Shown here piece after piece: positions 37,947 to 46,472 of a stretch of 64,000 bases of DNA. Numbering within the stretch: the stretch's first letter is position 1; each line of letters begins with the position of its first letter. The notes below the pieces were generated by a model, which ran no database searches, was not told the DNA's origin, and was given only the letters and a program-made list of their open reading frames with translations. A program made the translations under genes and the position numbers. The stretch lies in assembly GCF_016427555.1 (NCBI RefSeq), contig NZ_JAELVS010000003.1:212550-276549 (forward strand), given 5' to 3'. Origin of the DNA: Marinobacter litoralis (GTDB taxonomy: Bacteria > Pseudomonadota > Gammaproteobacteria > Pseudomonadales > Oleiphilaceae).

Positions 37947-38921
37947 ATGGCCAAAAAGACCCTGCGCACCCTGCTTGCCGCGTCCTTGCTGGCGGCTGCG
38001 AGCCTGGTACAGGCTGAAGACACCCGCGTTGTAGCCATCACGCAAATTGTTGAACATCCTGCTCTAGACGCTGCTCACCAAGGCGTAAAAGACGAACTTG
38101 CCGAGCACGGATATGTCGACGGCGAAAACCTGCGCCTCATGCACGAGAGTGCTCAGGGCAACTCCGCCATCGCGACCCAGATCGCCCGTAAATTTGTGGG
38201 TGAAAGCCCGGATGTGATCGTCGCCATCGCGACACCTTCCGCTCAAACCGTTGCAGCCGCTGCACGCAAGACCCCTGTCGTGTTTTCGGCGGTAACGGAT
38301 CCAGTTGTCGCCAAGCTGGTTAAAAGCTGGGAAGAGCCAGGCGCGAACATCACAGGTGTCAGCGACATGCTTCCCATTGAGAAGCACATCGACCTGCTTC
38401 AGCGCGTTATGCCGGATGCCAAGAAAATCGGTACCGTTTACAATCCCGGCGAAGCCAACGCAGTTGCTCTGATCGAGCTTCTGGAAGAGCGTCTCGCAGC
38501 CCGCGGGCTGGAGCTGGTTAAAGGTGCCGCCACCAAAACATCAGAAGTACTGGGCGCAGCTCGTTCTCTGGTTGGAAAAGCTGACGCGATTTATCTGACC
38601 ACCGATAATACCGTTATCAGCGCAGCAGAAGCCGTGGTCTCTGTGGGTGAGCGCTCTGACATTCCGGTATTTGCTGCCGATACAGCGACCGTCTCCCGAG
38701 GTGCTGTAGCCGCACTTGGCTTTGATTATTACAAGCACGGCCGTCAGACCGGTGCCATGGTTGTTCGCATCCTGGAAGGTGCAGAGACAGCCAACATGCC
38801 TGTAGAAACCATGGAAGAACTCGACCTGTTTGTGAACCCGGCCGCCGGAGAGCGCATGGGTATCACACTGTCTGATGATGTTATCAAGGACGCCAAAGAA
38901 GTCGTCAACAGCGACAAATAA
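37947..38921 (+). CDS. TrpX-like ABC transporter substrate-binding lipoprotein/periplasmic protein
   Basis: This 324-residue protein belongs to the ABC_sub_bind (PF04392) family. It has a signal peptide (MAKKTLRTLLAASLLAAASLVQA), then TRVVAITQIVEHPALDAAHQGVKDEL, and SAVTDPVVAKLV, GVSDMLPIEKHIDLLQRVMP. Family members in Firmicutes bind tryptophan or other small molecules; the ligand here is unknown. The ATG at 37947 follows GGAG and gives the signal peptide; the frame is open from 37872. It heads a three-gene operon with permease and ATPase. Confidence 0.88.
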   Translation: MAKKTLRTLLAASLLAAASLVQAEDTRVVAITQIVEHPALDAAHQGVKDELAEHGYVDGENLRLMHESAQGNSAIATQIARKFVGESPDVIVAIATPSAQTVAAAARKTPVVFSAVTDPVVAKLVKSWEEPGANITGVSDMLPIEKHIDLLQRVMPDAKKIGTVYNPGEANAVALIELLEERLAARGLELVKGAATKTSEVLGAARSLVGKADAIYLTTDNTVISAAEAVVSVGERSDIPVFAADTATVSRGAVAALGFDYYKHGRQTGAMVVRILEGAETANMPVETMEELDLFVNPAAGERMGITLSDDVIKDAKEVVNSDK

Positions 38922-38987
38922 TGCCTGACCAACACGGGCGAGCCTCACAAGGGCCCGCCCGTTTTCTTTCTCGGTGACTTATTACCC

Positions 38988-39893
38988 ATGTTAAGCGAAA
39001 TCGCATTCTACGGTGCTCTTGAAACCGGCCTCATCTACGGCCTGGTTGCCTTTGGTATCTATCTTTCTTTCCGTGTTCTGGATTTTCCGGATCTAACAGT
39101 CGACGGCAGCTTTCCTTTAGGTGCTGCCGTGGCGGCTGTTCTCATTATTTCTGGCTGGAACCCGTGGCTGGCTACCGGTATGGCTGTCATCGCAGGCATG
39201 GCGGCTGGTGCCGTAACCGCCATTTTGAATGTTAAACTCAACATTCTGAACCTGCTCGCCTCCATCCTGACCATGATCGCACTCTATTCCGTTAACCTGC
39301 GCATCATGGGCCGACCAAACCTGGCACTACTGACCGAAGACACAGTGTTGACCCCGTGGTACGACATTGAGTTTCTCGAATTCCATCAGGTATCGGTTGT
39401 ACTGTTTGCTATTGTTGTCATCGTCTCACTCATACTCCTGTGGCGATTCATGAAGTCTGAAACCGGTCTTGCGATGCGCGCAACCGGCGCCAATGCACGC
39501 ATGGCTCGCGCCCAAGGGATAGCAACCGGTGGCATGATCATTTTCGGTGTTGCGCTTTCAAACGGTCTGGTGGGTCTTGCAGGCGCACTGTTCGCCCAGA
39601 GCCAAGGTGCCGCTGACGTCACCATGGGCGTGGGCGTGATCGTTATCGGGCTAGCATCTCTTATCGGTGGCGAGGCTGTTATTACGCCCTCATCGGTGAT
39701 GCGGGCACTGATTGCCTGCGTCATTGGCGCGATCATTTACCGGCTGGCCATCGCCTTCGCGCTGAATGCTGATGTACTCGGGCTTCAGGCGCAGGATCTC
39801 AACCTGATCACTGCCGTTCTGGTAACCCTGGCGATTGTGTTGCCGGGCGTGCGCACCAACCTTACAAACCGCTTTAGCCGCAAGAAAGCCTGA
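38988..39893 (+). CDS. ABC transporter permease (TrpY-like, branched-chain type)
   Basis: The 301-residue protein has about eight or nine membrane helices and the BPD_transp_2 fold: GLIYGLVAFGIYLSFRVLDFPDLTVDGSFPLG near the start and MRATGANARMARAQGIA with GVALSNGLVGLAGALFAQ in the middle. It is the permease for the binding protein upstream, 66 bases away; the ATPase follows nine bases later. Confidence 0.9.
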   Translation: MLSEIAFYGALETGLIYGLVAFGIYLSFRVLDFPDLTVDGSFPLGAAVAAVLIISGWNPWLATGMAVIAGMAAGAVTAILNVKLNILNLLASILTMIALYSVNLRIMGRPNLALLTEDTVLTPWYDIEFLEFHQVSVVLFAIVVIVSLILLWRFMKSETGLAMRATGANARMARAQGIATGGMIIFGVALSNGLVGLAGALFAQSQGAADVTMGVGVIVIGLASLIGGEAVITPSSVMRALIACVIGAIIYRLAIAFALNADVLGLQAQDLNLITAVLVTLAIVLPGVRTNLTNRFSRKKA

Positions 39894-39902
39894 GGAGGCC
39901 CT

Positions 39903-40697
39903 ATGATCAGCGCAACCGATCTTAAGCTCACCTTTGGCAAGGGAACGCCTCTGGAGAATCCCGCCTTGCGAGGCATGAGCCTGACCGTGAATCAGGGCGA
40001 ATTTGTGACCGTAATCGGCAGTAACGGTGCCGGTAAATCGACATTCCTGAATGCCCTGTCCGGCGAGGTAATGGTCGATAGCGGTAAAATCGTCGTCGAC
40101 AATCTGGATGTGACCAAGCTACCCACCCACAAACGGGCTGGCCGCGTGGCACGCGTATTTCAGGACCCGCTGGCCGGCACCTGCGAAGGTTTAAGCATTG
40201 AAGAAAACCTGGCACTTGCTATCAAACGCGGCCAACGCCGTGGCCTGACCAGCGCCGTCAAACGCCAATACCTTGCTCAGTTCCGGGAGAGCCTGTCCAC
40301 ACTGAAGCTGGGCTTGGAAAATCGACTTGGCGACAAGATGGGATTGTTGTCAGGCGGCCAACGTCAGGCCGTTAGCCTGCTGATGGCAAGCCTAACCCCC
40401 TCTTCTATCCTGCTGCTGGACGAGCACACCGCCGCGCTGGACCCGAAAACGGCAGCATTCGTGCTGGAGTTAACCACCAAGATCATTGAAGAGCAGAAGC
40501 TGACCGCCTTGATGGTAACTCACAGCATGAAACAGGCGCTGGAGGTGGGTACTCGCACCGTAATGCTGCACCAAGGCCAGGTGGTGTTCGACATTAAAGG
40601 TAAAGAACGTGAAGGCCTGGAAGTAAAAGACCTCCTCGAGTTGTTCGAAAAACAACGGGGAATCACCGTGGATGACGACAGCCTGTTACTAGGCTGA
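39903..40697 (+). CDS. ABC transporter ATPase (TrpZ-like)
   Basis: The 264-residue ATPase has Walker A (GSNGAGKSTF), the signature LSGGQRQAVSLLMA, Walker B (ILLLDEHTAALDPKT) and the His switch (MVTHSMKQAL). The usual DEPT is DEHT, as is common in this TrpZ-like group. GAGGAGG stands before the ATG. It completes the transporter. Confidence 0.92.
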   Translation: MISATDLKLTFGKGTPLENPALRGMSLTVNQGEFVTVIGSNGAGKSTFLNALSGEVMVDSGKIVVDNLDVTKLPTHKRAGRVARVFQDPLAGTCEGLSIEENLALAIKRGQRRGLTSAVKRQYLAQFRESLSTLKLGLENRLGDKMGLLSGGQRQAVSLLMASLTPSSILLLDEHTAALDPKTAAFVLELTTKIIEEQKLTALMVTHSMKQALEVGTRTVMLHQGQVVFDIKGKEREGLEVKDLLELFEKQRGITVDDDSLLLG

Positions 40698-40699
40698 TA

Positions 40700-40731
40700 A
40701 AGAACGGGAGCCTGAATGGCTCCCGTTCTTA
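40700..40731 (+). terminator. Hairpin after the ABC transporter operon
   Basis: AAGAACGGGAGCC and GGCTCCCGTTCTT pair perfectly around a five-base loop. The T tail is short (TTCTT), so it is a weak or factor-assisted terminator, possibly serving both convergent genes. Confidence 0.6.
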
Positions 40732-40750
40732 CATCGGCCGATGCCGGAAA

Positions 40751-41566
40751 TTAATGGCCATAAATCAGCATTGACGTATTACTGATGGTCAGATCATCCA
40801 AAGCAAGCGAGCCGATTGAGGTTCCCCCAACAATCACACCACCTATCCGCACATCAGCTTCAAACGTTTGCAAGTCAAGAGCGAGGCTCTGCGCACCCCG
40901 CGAGTTTGCGGCCTTGTAGATATCCAGTTCGACAGGGGCAAACACTCTTAGCGGCTGAGGCGCCTGCAAATCATAATCTGCACCGGTTAATTCAAAATCC
41001 CGTATACCCAACGCCAGGAAAGGTACATCGAAATCCATATCGTCAATAGCGATATCTGTTTTAAAGTTCAGCGTGTCTGTCGCGGTATCAATGCGAATCG
41101 TACCGGAGCCGATCAACGCATCCATGTTGAAGTTATCGAGAATGACCGTGGAACCGCCGCTACCGGTCAGGTTCCAAGCGCCCGTGGACACTCTGAAATC
41201 CACCGCATTGAAGGCAAGAGGCAGCAAATTGATGATGGCATCGCCATCGCGCGCCACATCAATATTGACCCGGACGTTATCCAAACGATCCGTGGCCGCC
41301 CCGTTCATATTCAGCCCCATATCTGAAAACATATCCGTACGATTGGCACCCCCAACGAATATATCGTTGACCTCCAGCGATCCTTCATCGGTATAGATAA
41401 AACGGTCGATATTCAGCTTCGTCTCAAGCTCGATGGTTACACCGGCCTGCCCGGTGATATTTCCCATCGAAGCCTCATCCAGCGGCTGAACGCCGGTACC
41501 TGCAAAAGCCAGCGTCGGCGCTCCGCTCACGAACAGCGCTAATAATGTTGGTTTCAGGCCTTTCAT
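40751..41566 (-). CDS. DUF6160 / FilA-like secreted protein
   Basis: The 271-residue protein has a signal peptide (MKGLKPTLLALFVSGAPTLAFA), followed by LDEASMGNITGQAGVTIELE. This motif marks DUF6160, found in the Acinetobacter FilA pilus system and in surface proteins of marine bacteria. The rest is predicted beta-rich, alternating short hydrophobic and polar strands, with no cysteine. It is monocistronic, and no pilus partner is near. AAGGA lies eight bases upstream of the ATG. Confidence 0.75.
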   Translation of the reverse strand: MKGLKPTLLALFVSGAPTLAFAGTGVQPLDEASMGNITGQAGVTIELETKLNIDRFIYTDEGSLEVNDIFVGGANRTDMFSDMGLNMNGAATDRLDNVRVNIDVARDGDAIINLLPLAFNAVDFRVSTGAWNLTGSGGSTVILDNFNMDALIGSGTIRIDTATDTLNFKTDIAIDDMDFDVPFLALGIRDFELTGADYDLQAPQPLRVFAPVELDIYKAANSRGAQSLALDLQTFEADVRIGGVIVGGTSIGSLALDDLTISNTSMLIYGH

Positions 41567-41843
41567 TATTTTTTTCCTTGTATAGTATTAGCCAATTCCT
41601 ATGGGCCACTGCAGACTTACGACACCACCACTCCAGTTTACCGATACGTCGCTATACAAGACGTGCAATGCTCACATATTCCTCAACTTGTTCAGTTATA
41701 AATCAGCGCATGGATTCGCGGAAATCGGCCGATTTTTTACAGAGCAAGCCACCAGCACAGGCCCCGCATGGTGTTGCGAACTTTCAAGTGTTTTTTCATT
41801 GAATTTCTTTGCTCGCGCCCCTCGATTCATAGGTTATCCCTTA
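41567..41843. other. Intergenic stretch upstream of the nrdJ promoter
   Basis: The 370-base gap between the DUF6160 gene and nrdJa holds the NrdR-controlled promoter (listed separately) in its last 100 bases. In the rest I see only a short palindrome with a T run (41722-41737, GGCC loop) and AT-rich sequence. No cobalamin-riboswitch features and no convincing small gene are visible. Confidence 0.4.
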
Positions 41844-41871
41844 TTCACAAAACACTATATCCTGTTATACT
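41844..41871 (+). promoter_or_regulatory. nrdJ sigma-70 promoter
   Basis: TTCACA (41844-41849), 16 bases, and TATACT (41866-41871) each match consensus at five of six positions. The two NrdR boxes overlap and follow the -10. It lies about 70 bases before the nrdJa start. Confidence 0.7.
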
Positions 41872-41898
41872 CATCGAAAATTAACCCATATATAGGGT
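41852..41898 (+). promoter_or_regulatory. Tandem NrdR boxes
   Basis: ACACTATATCCTGTTA (41852-41867) and AACCCATATATAGGGT (41883-41898) match the 16-base NrdR consensus at about 13 and 11 positions. They are separated by 15 bases, the usual helical spacing between paired NrdR boxes. NrdR, an ATP/dATP-sensing repressor, controls ribonucleotide reductase genes, so repression of nrdJab is expected. Confidence 0.7.
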
Positions 41899-41939
41899 TA
41901 TAGACGAGAAGACAGTTATTAAAAAAGCAGAGGGTGGCA

Positions 41940-44078
41940 ATGAACGCTAAGGCACAGGCAGTGATCACAACGATTCCCATGCAGGAAGCTTCGCTCGACA
42001 TCTGGGCCAGCAAATATCAGCTGAAAACCAAGACCGGCGAGTCCGTCGATAAAGACATTAATGCAACCTACGAGCGGGTCGCCAAAGCCCTGGCTGAAGT
42101 GGAAAAAAAGAATGTACGCGACAAGTACATGAAGGAATTCTTGTGGGCTCTGCAGAACGGTGCAATTCCCGCTGGCCGGATCACGTCGAATGCGGGTGCC
42201 GAAGCACACAAACCGGCGACCTCGACTATTAACTGCACGGTTTCCGGCAACATCCATGACTCCATGAACGATATTCTGGAGAAAAACCACGAAGCCGGCC
42301 TAACCCTCAAGGCGGGCTGTGGTATTGGTTATGAGTTTTCCACTCTGCGTCCCCGTGGTGCCTACGTGGCTGGCGCTGGTGCAACAACCTCTGGCCCGCT
42401 TTCGTTCATGGATATCTTTGATCGCATGTGCTTCACCGTCTCCTCTGCCGGCGGTCGTCGCGGTGCGCAAATGGCCACCTTTGACGTTCACCACCCGGAC
42501 GTCATCGAGTTTATTCAAGCCAAGCGCGAAGACGGTCGCTTGCGTCAGTTCAACCTGTCACTGCTGATCACCGAGGATTTCATCGAAGCCGTGCGCAATG
42601 GCGCCGATTGGCACCTGTCGTTCCCGGTCAGCCAGAAAGAAGTCGAGCAAGAAGAGCTCGACCTGACCGACACCAGCAAATTCCTCTACCGCGATTTCCC
42701 GGTGCAGGACAGCTATGTAGTTAACGATGAAGGCAAAGTGGCCTGCCGCATCTATAAAACGGTAAAGGCCCAGTTCATCTGGGACACCATCATGACCAGC
42801 ACCTATGACTATGCCGAGCCAGGATTCATCCTGATCGACAAGGTCAACCAGATGAACAACAACTGGTTCTGCGAAGACATTCGTGCCACCAACCCTTGTG
42901 GTGAACAGCCTCTCCCTCCTTACGGAAGCTGCCTGCTGGGCTCTGTAAACCTTACTAAGTTCGTGGACTACCCGTTCACTGACAAAGCCAGCTTCAACTA
43001 CGAAAAGTACCGCAAGGTTGTAGGCACCTTCACCCGCATGCTCGACAACGTAGTAGAAATCAACGGCCTGCCGCTGGAAGAGCAGCGCCATGAGATCACC
43101 TACAAGCGCCGTCACGGCATGGGCATTTTGGGGCTGGGCTCCACGCTTGCCATGCTACGCATGCCCTACGGTTCCGATGAGTCCGTCGCCTTTACCGAAG
43201 AAGTGGTTCGCGAGATGGCCGTTGAAGGCTGGCGCCAGTCCTTGGCGCTTGCGGAAGAAAAAGGCGCAGCTCCCATCATGGACGACGAGTTTGAAGTAAC
43301 GCCAAAGATGCTGTCCAAATGCCCTGAACTGGCGAAAGACGGCCACAAAGTTGGCGACAAGCTGAAAGGTAAAGTACTGCACGCCAAATACAGCCGCTAC
43401 ATGCAGAAGATTGGCGAAGTTGAACCGGAGCTGATTGAAAAGCTGGCAGAGAAAGGCGGGCGATTCACTCACCATACTTCGATCGCGCCTACTGGAACCA
43501 TCAGCCTGTCGTTGGCTAACAACGCCAGTAACGGTATTGAACCGAGCTTCTCGCACCATTACGCTCGAAACATCATCCGTGAAGGCCGCAAGACCAAAGA
43601 GAAAGTGGATGTTTTCTCGTTCGAGTTGCTGGCATACCGTCATCTGGTAAATCCGGGTGCCATGCCGTTCTCCGCTGACGAAGACAAAAAACTGCCAAGC
43701 TACTTCACGACATCCGACGATGTCACGCCGAAGCAGCACGTAGACATCCAGGCCGCCGCGCAGAAATGGGTAGATTCCTCCATTTCCAAAACCGCGAACG
43801 TGCCTCAAGATTTCGCATATCAGGACTTCAAGGGCATTTATCTGTACGCCTACGATCAAGGCTTGAAAGGTTGCACCACCTTCCGTTTCAACCCGGAAGC
43901 CTTCCAGGGCGTACTGGTTAAAGAGAAAGACCTAGAAAACACTCTGTACGAGTTTACCCTGGACGACGGCAGCAAAGTCACCTTGAAGGGCAATGAACAG
44001 GTAGAATACGACGGTGAAATTCATACGGCCGCAAACCTGTTTGACGCGCTCAAAGAAGGCACTTACGGCAAGTATTGA
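41940..44078 (+). CDS. nrdJa: Adenosylcobalamin-dependent ribonucleotide reductase, large part (NrdJa)
   Basis: This class II reductase converts ribonucleotides to deoxyribonucleotides with B12 as radical source and without oxygen. The 712-residue protein shows the substrate-site cysteine (STINCTVSG), NPCGEQPLPPYGSCLLGSVNL with the thiyl-radical cysteine plus Asn and Glu, and GCTTFR as redox partner. The C-terminal redox cysteines are in a separate gene, nrdJb, as in Pseudomonas aeruginosa. The ATG at 41940 has GAGGG five bases before; a GTG at 41934 is in frame. NrdR boxes control the promoter. Confidence 0.94.
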   Translation: MNAKAQAVITTIPMQEASLDIWASKYQLKTKTGESVDKDINATYERVAKALAEVEKKNVRDKYMKEFLWALQNGAIPAGRITSNAGAEAHKPATSTINCTVSGNIHDSMNDILEKNHEAGLTLKAGCGIGYEFSTLRPRGAYVAGAGATTSGPLSFMDIFDRMCFTVSSAGGRRGAQMATFDVHHPDVIEFIQAKREDGRLRQFNLSLLITEDFIEAVRNGADWHLSFPVSQKEVEQEELDLTDTSKFLYRDFPVQDSYVVNDEGKVACRIYKTVKAQFIWDTIMTSTYDYAEPGFILIDKVNQMNNNWFCEDIRATNPCGEQPLPPYGSCLLGSVNLTKFVDYPFTDKASFNYEKYRKVVGTFTRMLDNVVEINGLPLEEQRHEITYKRRHGMGILGLGSTLAMLRMPYGSDESVAFTEEVVREMAVEGWRQSLALAEEKGAAPIMDDEFEVTPKMLSKCPELAKDGHKVGDKLKGKVLHAKYSRYMQKIGEVEPELIEKLAEKGGRFTHHTSIAPTGTISLSLANNASNGIEPSFSHHYARNIIREGRKTKEKVDVFSFELLAYRHLVNPGAMPFSADEDKKLPSYFTTSDDVTPKQHVDIQAAAQKWVDSSISKTANVPQDFAYQDFKGIYLYAYDQGLKGCTTFRFNPEAFQGVLVKEKDLENTLYEFTLDDGSKVTLKGNEQVEYDGEIHTAANLFDALKEGTYGKY

Positions 44079-44108
44079 TCCCGGAACCCGACAGATAGGA
44101 CAACGAAA

Positions 44109-44807
44109 ATGACAGTTAAAATCAGCAACCAGATTGTCGGCTACCGAGTGAAAAAAGCCGACACAGAAGCCAGCACCGAAAGCCCGGCCGCCGCGCAGCC
44201 GGATACCAAGCCCGTTCAGATGAACGAATACATCGAGCGGCCTGACTTCTTGCTGGGCACCACCTACAAGATCAAACCGCCGGTGGCGGAGCACGCGATG
44301 TACATTACGATCAATGACATCCTGCTGAACGAAGACACCGACCATGAAAGCCGCCAGCCGTACGAAGTGTTCATCAACTCCAAGTCGATGGAACACTTCC
44401 AGTGGGTTATCGCGCTGACCCGGGTTATCTCGGCAGTCTTCCGCAAAGGCGGGGATCTTACCTTCCTCGTTGAGGAACTTCGCAGCGTTTACGATCCCAA
44501 TGGTGGTTACTTCAAGAAAGGCGGTGTGTTCATGCCGTCGCTGGTGGCCGAAATTGGCGCCGTCATCGAGAAACACCTGAAGGCCATCGGTCTTTTGGAA
44601 AGCGACGAGATGAGCGAAACTACCAAGCGCATTCTGGCTGAAAAACGTGCTGAATTTGAAGCATCACACAGCACGGCCACTAACGATGACACCAGCAGCG
44701 ATTACCCTGCCAACGCCACTATGTGCGGCAAGTGCAGCACCAAAGCGGTTATTGTCATGGACGGATGCGCAACGTGCTTGTCTTGTGGTGACAGCAAGTG
44801 TGGCTGA
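44109..44807 (+). CDS. nrdJb: Adenosylcobalamin-dependent ribonucleotide reductase, small part (NrdJb)
   Basis: The 232-residue protein has the TSCPD-type domain (about 70-170) and a zinc/redox tail MCGKCSTKAVIVMDGCATC followed by LSCGDSKCG. That tail carries the cysteine pair that re-reduces the active site of NrdJa. Split class II reductases are described in Pseudomonas; the pieces are encoded 30 bases apart here. A strong terminator follows. Confidence 0.92.
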   Translation: MTVKISNQIVGYRVKKADTEASTESPAAAQPDTKPVQMNEYIERPDFLLGTTYKIKPPVAEHAMYITINDILLNEDTDHESRQPYEVFINSKSMEHFQWVIALTRVISAVFRKGGDLTFLVEELRSVYDPNGGYFKKGGVFMPSLVAEIGAVIEKHLKAIGLLESDEMSETTKRILAEKRAEFEASHSTATNDDTSSDYPANATMCGKCSTKAVIVMDGCATCLSCGDSKCG

Positions 44808-44828
44808 GTTGACTCCAGCACAATAATG

Positions 44829-44861
44829 AAAGCCCGGTTACGTGAGTTGCCGGGCTTTTTG
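44829..44861 (+). terminator. Intrinsic terminator after nrdJb
   Basis: AAAGCCCGG and CCGGGCTTT pair around a 12-base loop and are followed by TTTTTG. It ends the nrdJab operon. Confidence 0.85.
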
Positions 44862-44911
44862 TTTGTTGGTGAACATGCCCCCTCCCTACCCATTCTTGAC
44901 GGTACACAGTC

Positions 44912-45364
44912 ATGGCAAAATCCCTAGCGCTCACCTCTCTTCTTGCGGTTTTGGCAGGCCTGATCGCTTTTCAGTATTACATTACCTCGGTGCCAAGCCT
45001 CAGCGACCCGATCACCGCCACAAACGCCCACTACGCTGATAACGAAAATTCGTTACTGGTTTCCATGACCGGAAGTGACGGCCAAACATTCACATTCGGA
45101 CTGCGTGGCGAAATCATCGATAAACCGGACGAGGCCGCCCTATTCTTCATCAGCTATCCCGAGTTTGTCCCCTACGTATACTGGCCAGGTTTACGCAGTA
45201 ACGACGAAAAGCGTGTGGCAAATCTACTAGGCCGCTGGGCCCAGAGCCTCGATAACCCGGCAGCCGTCGAGGCCCGCTTTGTCCAGGCAGAGCAAACGAA
45301 CACTACCCCGGATGCGGATGCCGCGGCGTATCAAATCTACTCGGTGTTGCAGAGCAGGAACTGA
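44912..45364 (+). CDS. Small membrane-anchored or exported protein of unknown function
   Basis: I recognise no named family. The 150-residue protein begins with a hydrophobic helix (residues 5-22, signal peptide or anchor), then a compact mostly beta segment (about 25-105) with LLVSMTGSDGQTFTFGLRGEI and SYPEFVPYVYWPGLRS, and a helical end. There are no cysteines. The start ATG 44912 has no good ribosome site, though TTGACG upstream could be a promoter. Between nrdJb and a GNAT gene; no context clue. Confidence 0.65.
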   Translation: MAKSLALTSLLAVLAGLIAFQYYITSVPSLSDPITATNAHYADNENSLLVSMTGSDGQTFTFGLRGEIIDKPDEAALFFISYPEFVPYVYWPGLRSNDEKRVANLLGRWAQSLDNPAAVEARFVQAEQTNTTPDADAAAYQIYSVLQSRN

Positions 45365-45472
45365 CGCCTCGCCCAAAGGCTGGATTTTCCCGCAGTTGTC
45401 GGTATGCTTCAAAGAGCGGTCAACGACTTGGCCATCAACCTGCTTTCTCACACAGGTGGATACTGAAACGAT

Positions 45473-45958
45473 ATGACTACAGCCCCTTCGATCACCATTC
45501 GCAAATATCGAATTAAAGACCTGAGCCCGGTGGTTCGTCTGTTTACGGATTCTGTTCACGAGCTGACGGCAGCTGCTTACGACGAAACCCAGCGTTATGC
45601 GTGGGCCTCACGAACTCCAAACCTGGACACTTGGCAAGACCGTTTGGCCACACTGGAAACTCTCGTCGCCGAGGACGGCGATGCGCTTGCCGGCTTTATC
45701 TCGTATGAACCAAGCGGCGCAATCGATCTAGTCTTTACCGGCCCCAACTACGCCCGCCAAGGCATTGCATCGGCGCTTTACCAGGAAGCCGAACAGCAGC
45801 TCCTGGCCAAAGGCGTTAAAGAACTGGAAACCGAAGCCAGCGTTATTGCCCGCCCGTTCTTTGAAAAACACGGGTTTGAAGTCCTCGAAGAACAGCACGT
45901 CACCATGAAGGGGACTCAGTTCCTGCGCTTCAAAATGCGCAAAGAACTGCAGGGCTGA
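45473..45958 (+). CDS. GNAT family N-acetyltransferase
   Basis: The 161-residue protein shows the acetyl-CoA motif (GPNYARQGIASALYQEAEQ, residues about 90-108) and a C-terminal FFEKHGFEVLEEQHVTMKG. The resemblance is to YafP-like acetyltransferases, whose substrates are mostly unknown. It is followed after a few bases by the ogt-like gene, so the two are likely co-transcribed. Confidence 0.9.
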   Translation: MTTAPSITIRKYRIKDLSPVVRLFTDSVHELTAAAYDETQRYAWASRTPNLDTWQDRLATLETLVAEDGDALAGFISYEPSGAIDLVFTGPNYARQGIASALYQEAEQQLLAKGVKELETEASVIARPFFEKHGFEVLEEQHVTMKGTQFLRFKMRKELQG

Positions 45959-45965
45959 GAAAGTG

Positions 45966-46472
45966 ATGTACTATGGCATTGCTCACAGCGCCCTGGGTTG
46001 GGCGCTTGTGGTTTGGAGCGATCGAGGCCTGCTTTCAGTCGATTTGAGCGATCAAAAGGAGCCGCTCGATAGCTTGATAGCAGAGCGTTTTCCTTCTCAA
46101 GCAATATCACCGGCAGACGAGCAAGACACGGTGTTGCTGACAAACATTATTACGGTGCTGGAAGATCCGGAAACCCCGCTCGACCTTCCGTTAGCTTTAG
46201 AGGGCACCGCCTTTCAAAAAAAGGTCTGGCAAGCTCTTCAGGGCATTCCCCCGGGACAAACAATCACCTATTCGGAGTTGGCAATCCATCTGGGCAAACC
46301 GAAAGCCGTACGCGCGGTGGCAAATGCCTGTGGGGCAAATCAATTGGCCGTCATAGTACCCTGCCACCGTGTTGTCCGGTCGGATGGCGGATTAGGTGGC
46401 TACCGCTGGGGTATCGAACGCAAAAAAGCTTTGCTCAATCGCGAAGCGAAGCTGGCAGCCATCGTTTCTTAG
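45966..46472 (+). CDS. ogt: Methylated-DNA:protein-cysteine S-methyltransferase (Ogt type)
   Basis: Ogt removes O6-alkyl groups from guanine by transferring them to its own cysteine. The protein has the active-site IVPCHRVV with Cys in the expected place, the helix-turn-helix segment (TYSELAIHLGKPKAVRAVANACGAN) and GYRWGIERKKALLNRE. It has about 168 residues. The last 38 bases overlap the end of the convergent PF10118 gene. A GTG directly upstream (45963) is an alternative start. Confidence 0.95.
   Translation: MYYGIAHSALGWALVVWSDRGLLSVDLSDQKEPLDSLIAERFPSQAISPADEQDTVLLTNIITVLEDPETPLDLPLALEGTAFQKKVWQALQGIPPGQTITYSELAIHLGKPKAVRAVANACGANQLAVIVPCHRVVRSDGGLGGYRWGIERKKALLNREAKLAAIVS

Noticed and set aside
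41600-41738. Possible small RNA ending at a T-rich palindrome (41722-41737)
   Set aside because: The palindrome has only a short stem and no convincing promoter lies upstream; nothing separates it from chance in AT-rich sequence.
41567-41939. Cobalamin riboswitch upstream of the B12-dependent reductase
   Set aside because: No B12-box-like sequence or conserved helices could be recognised; NrdR boxes explain the regulation better.
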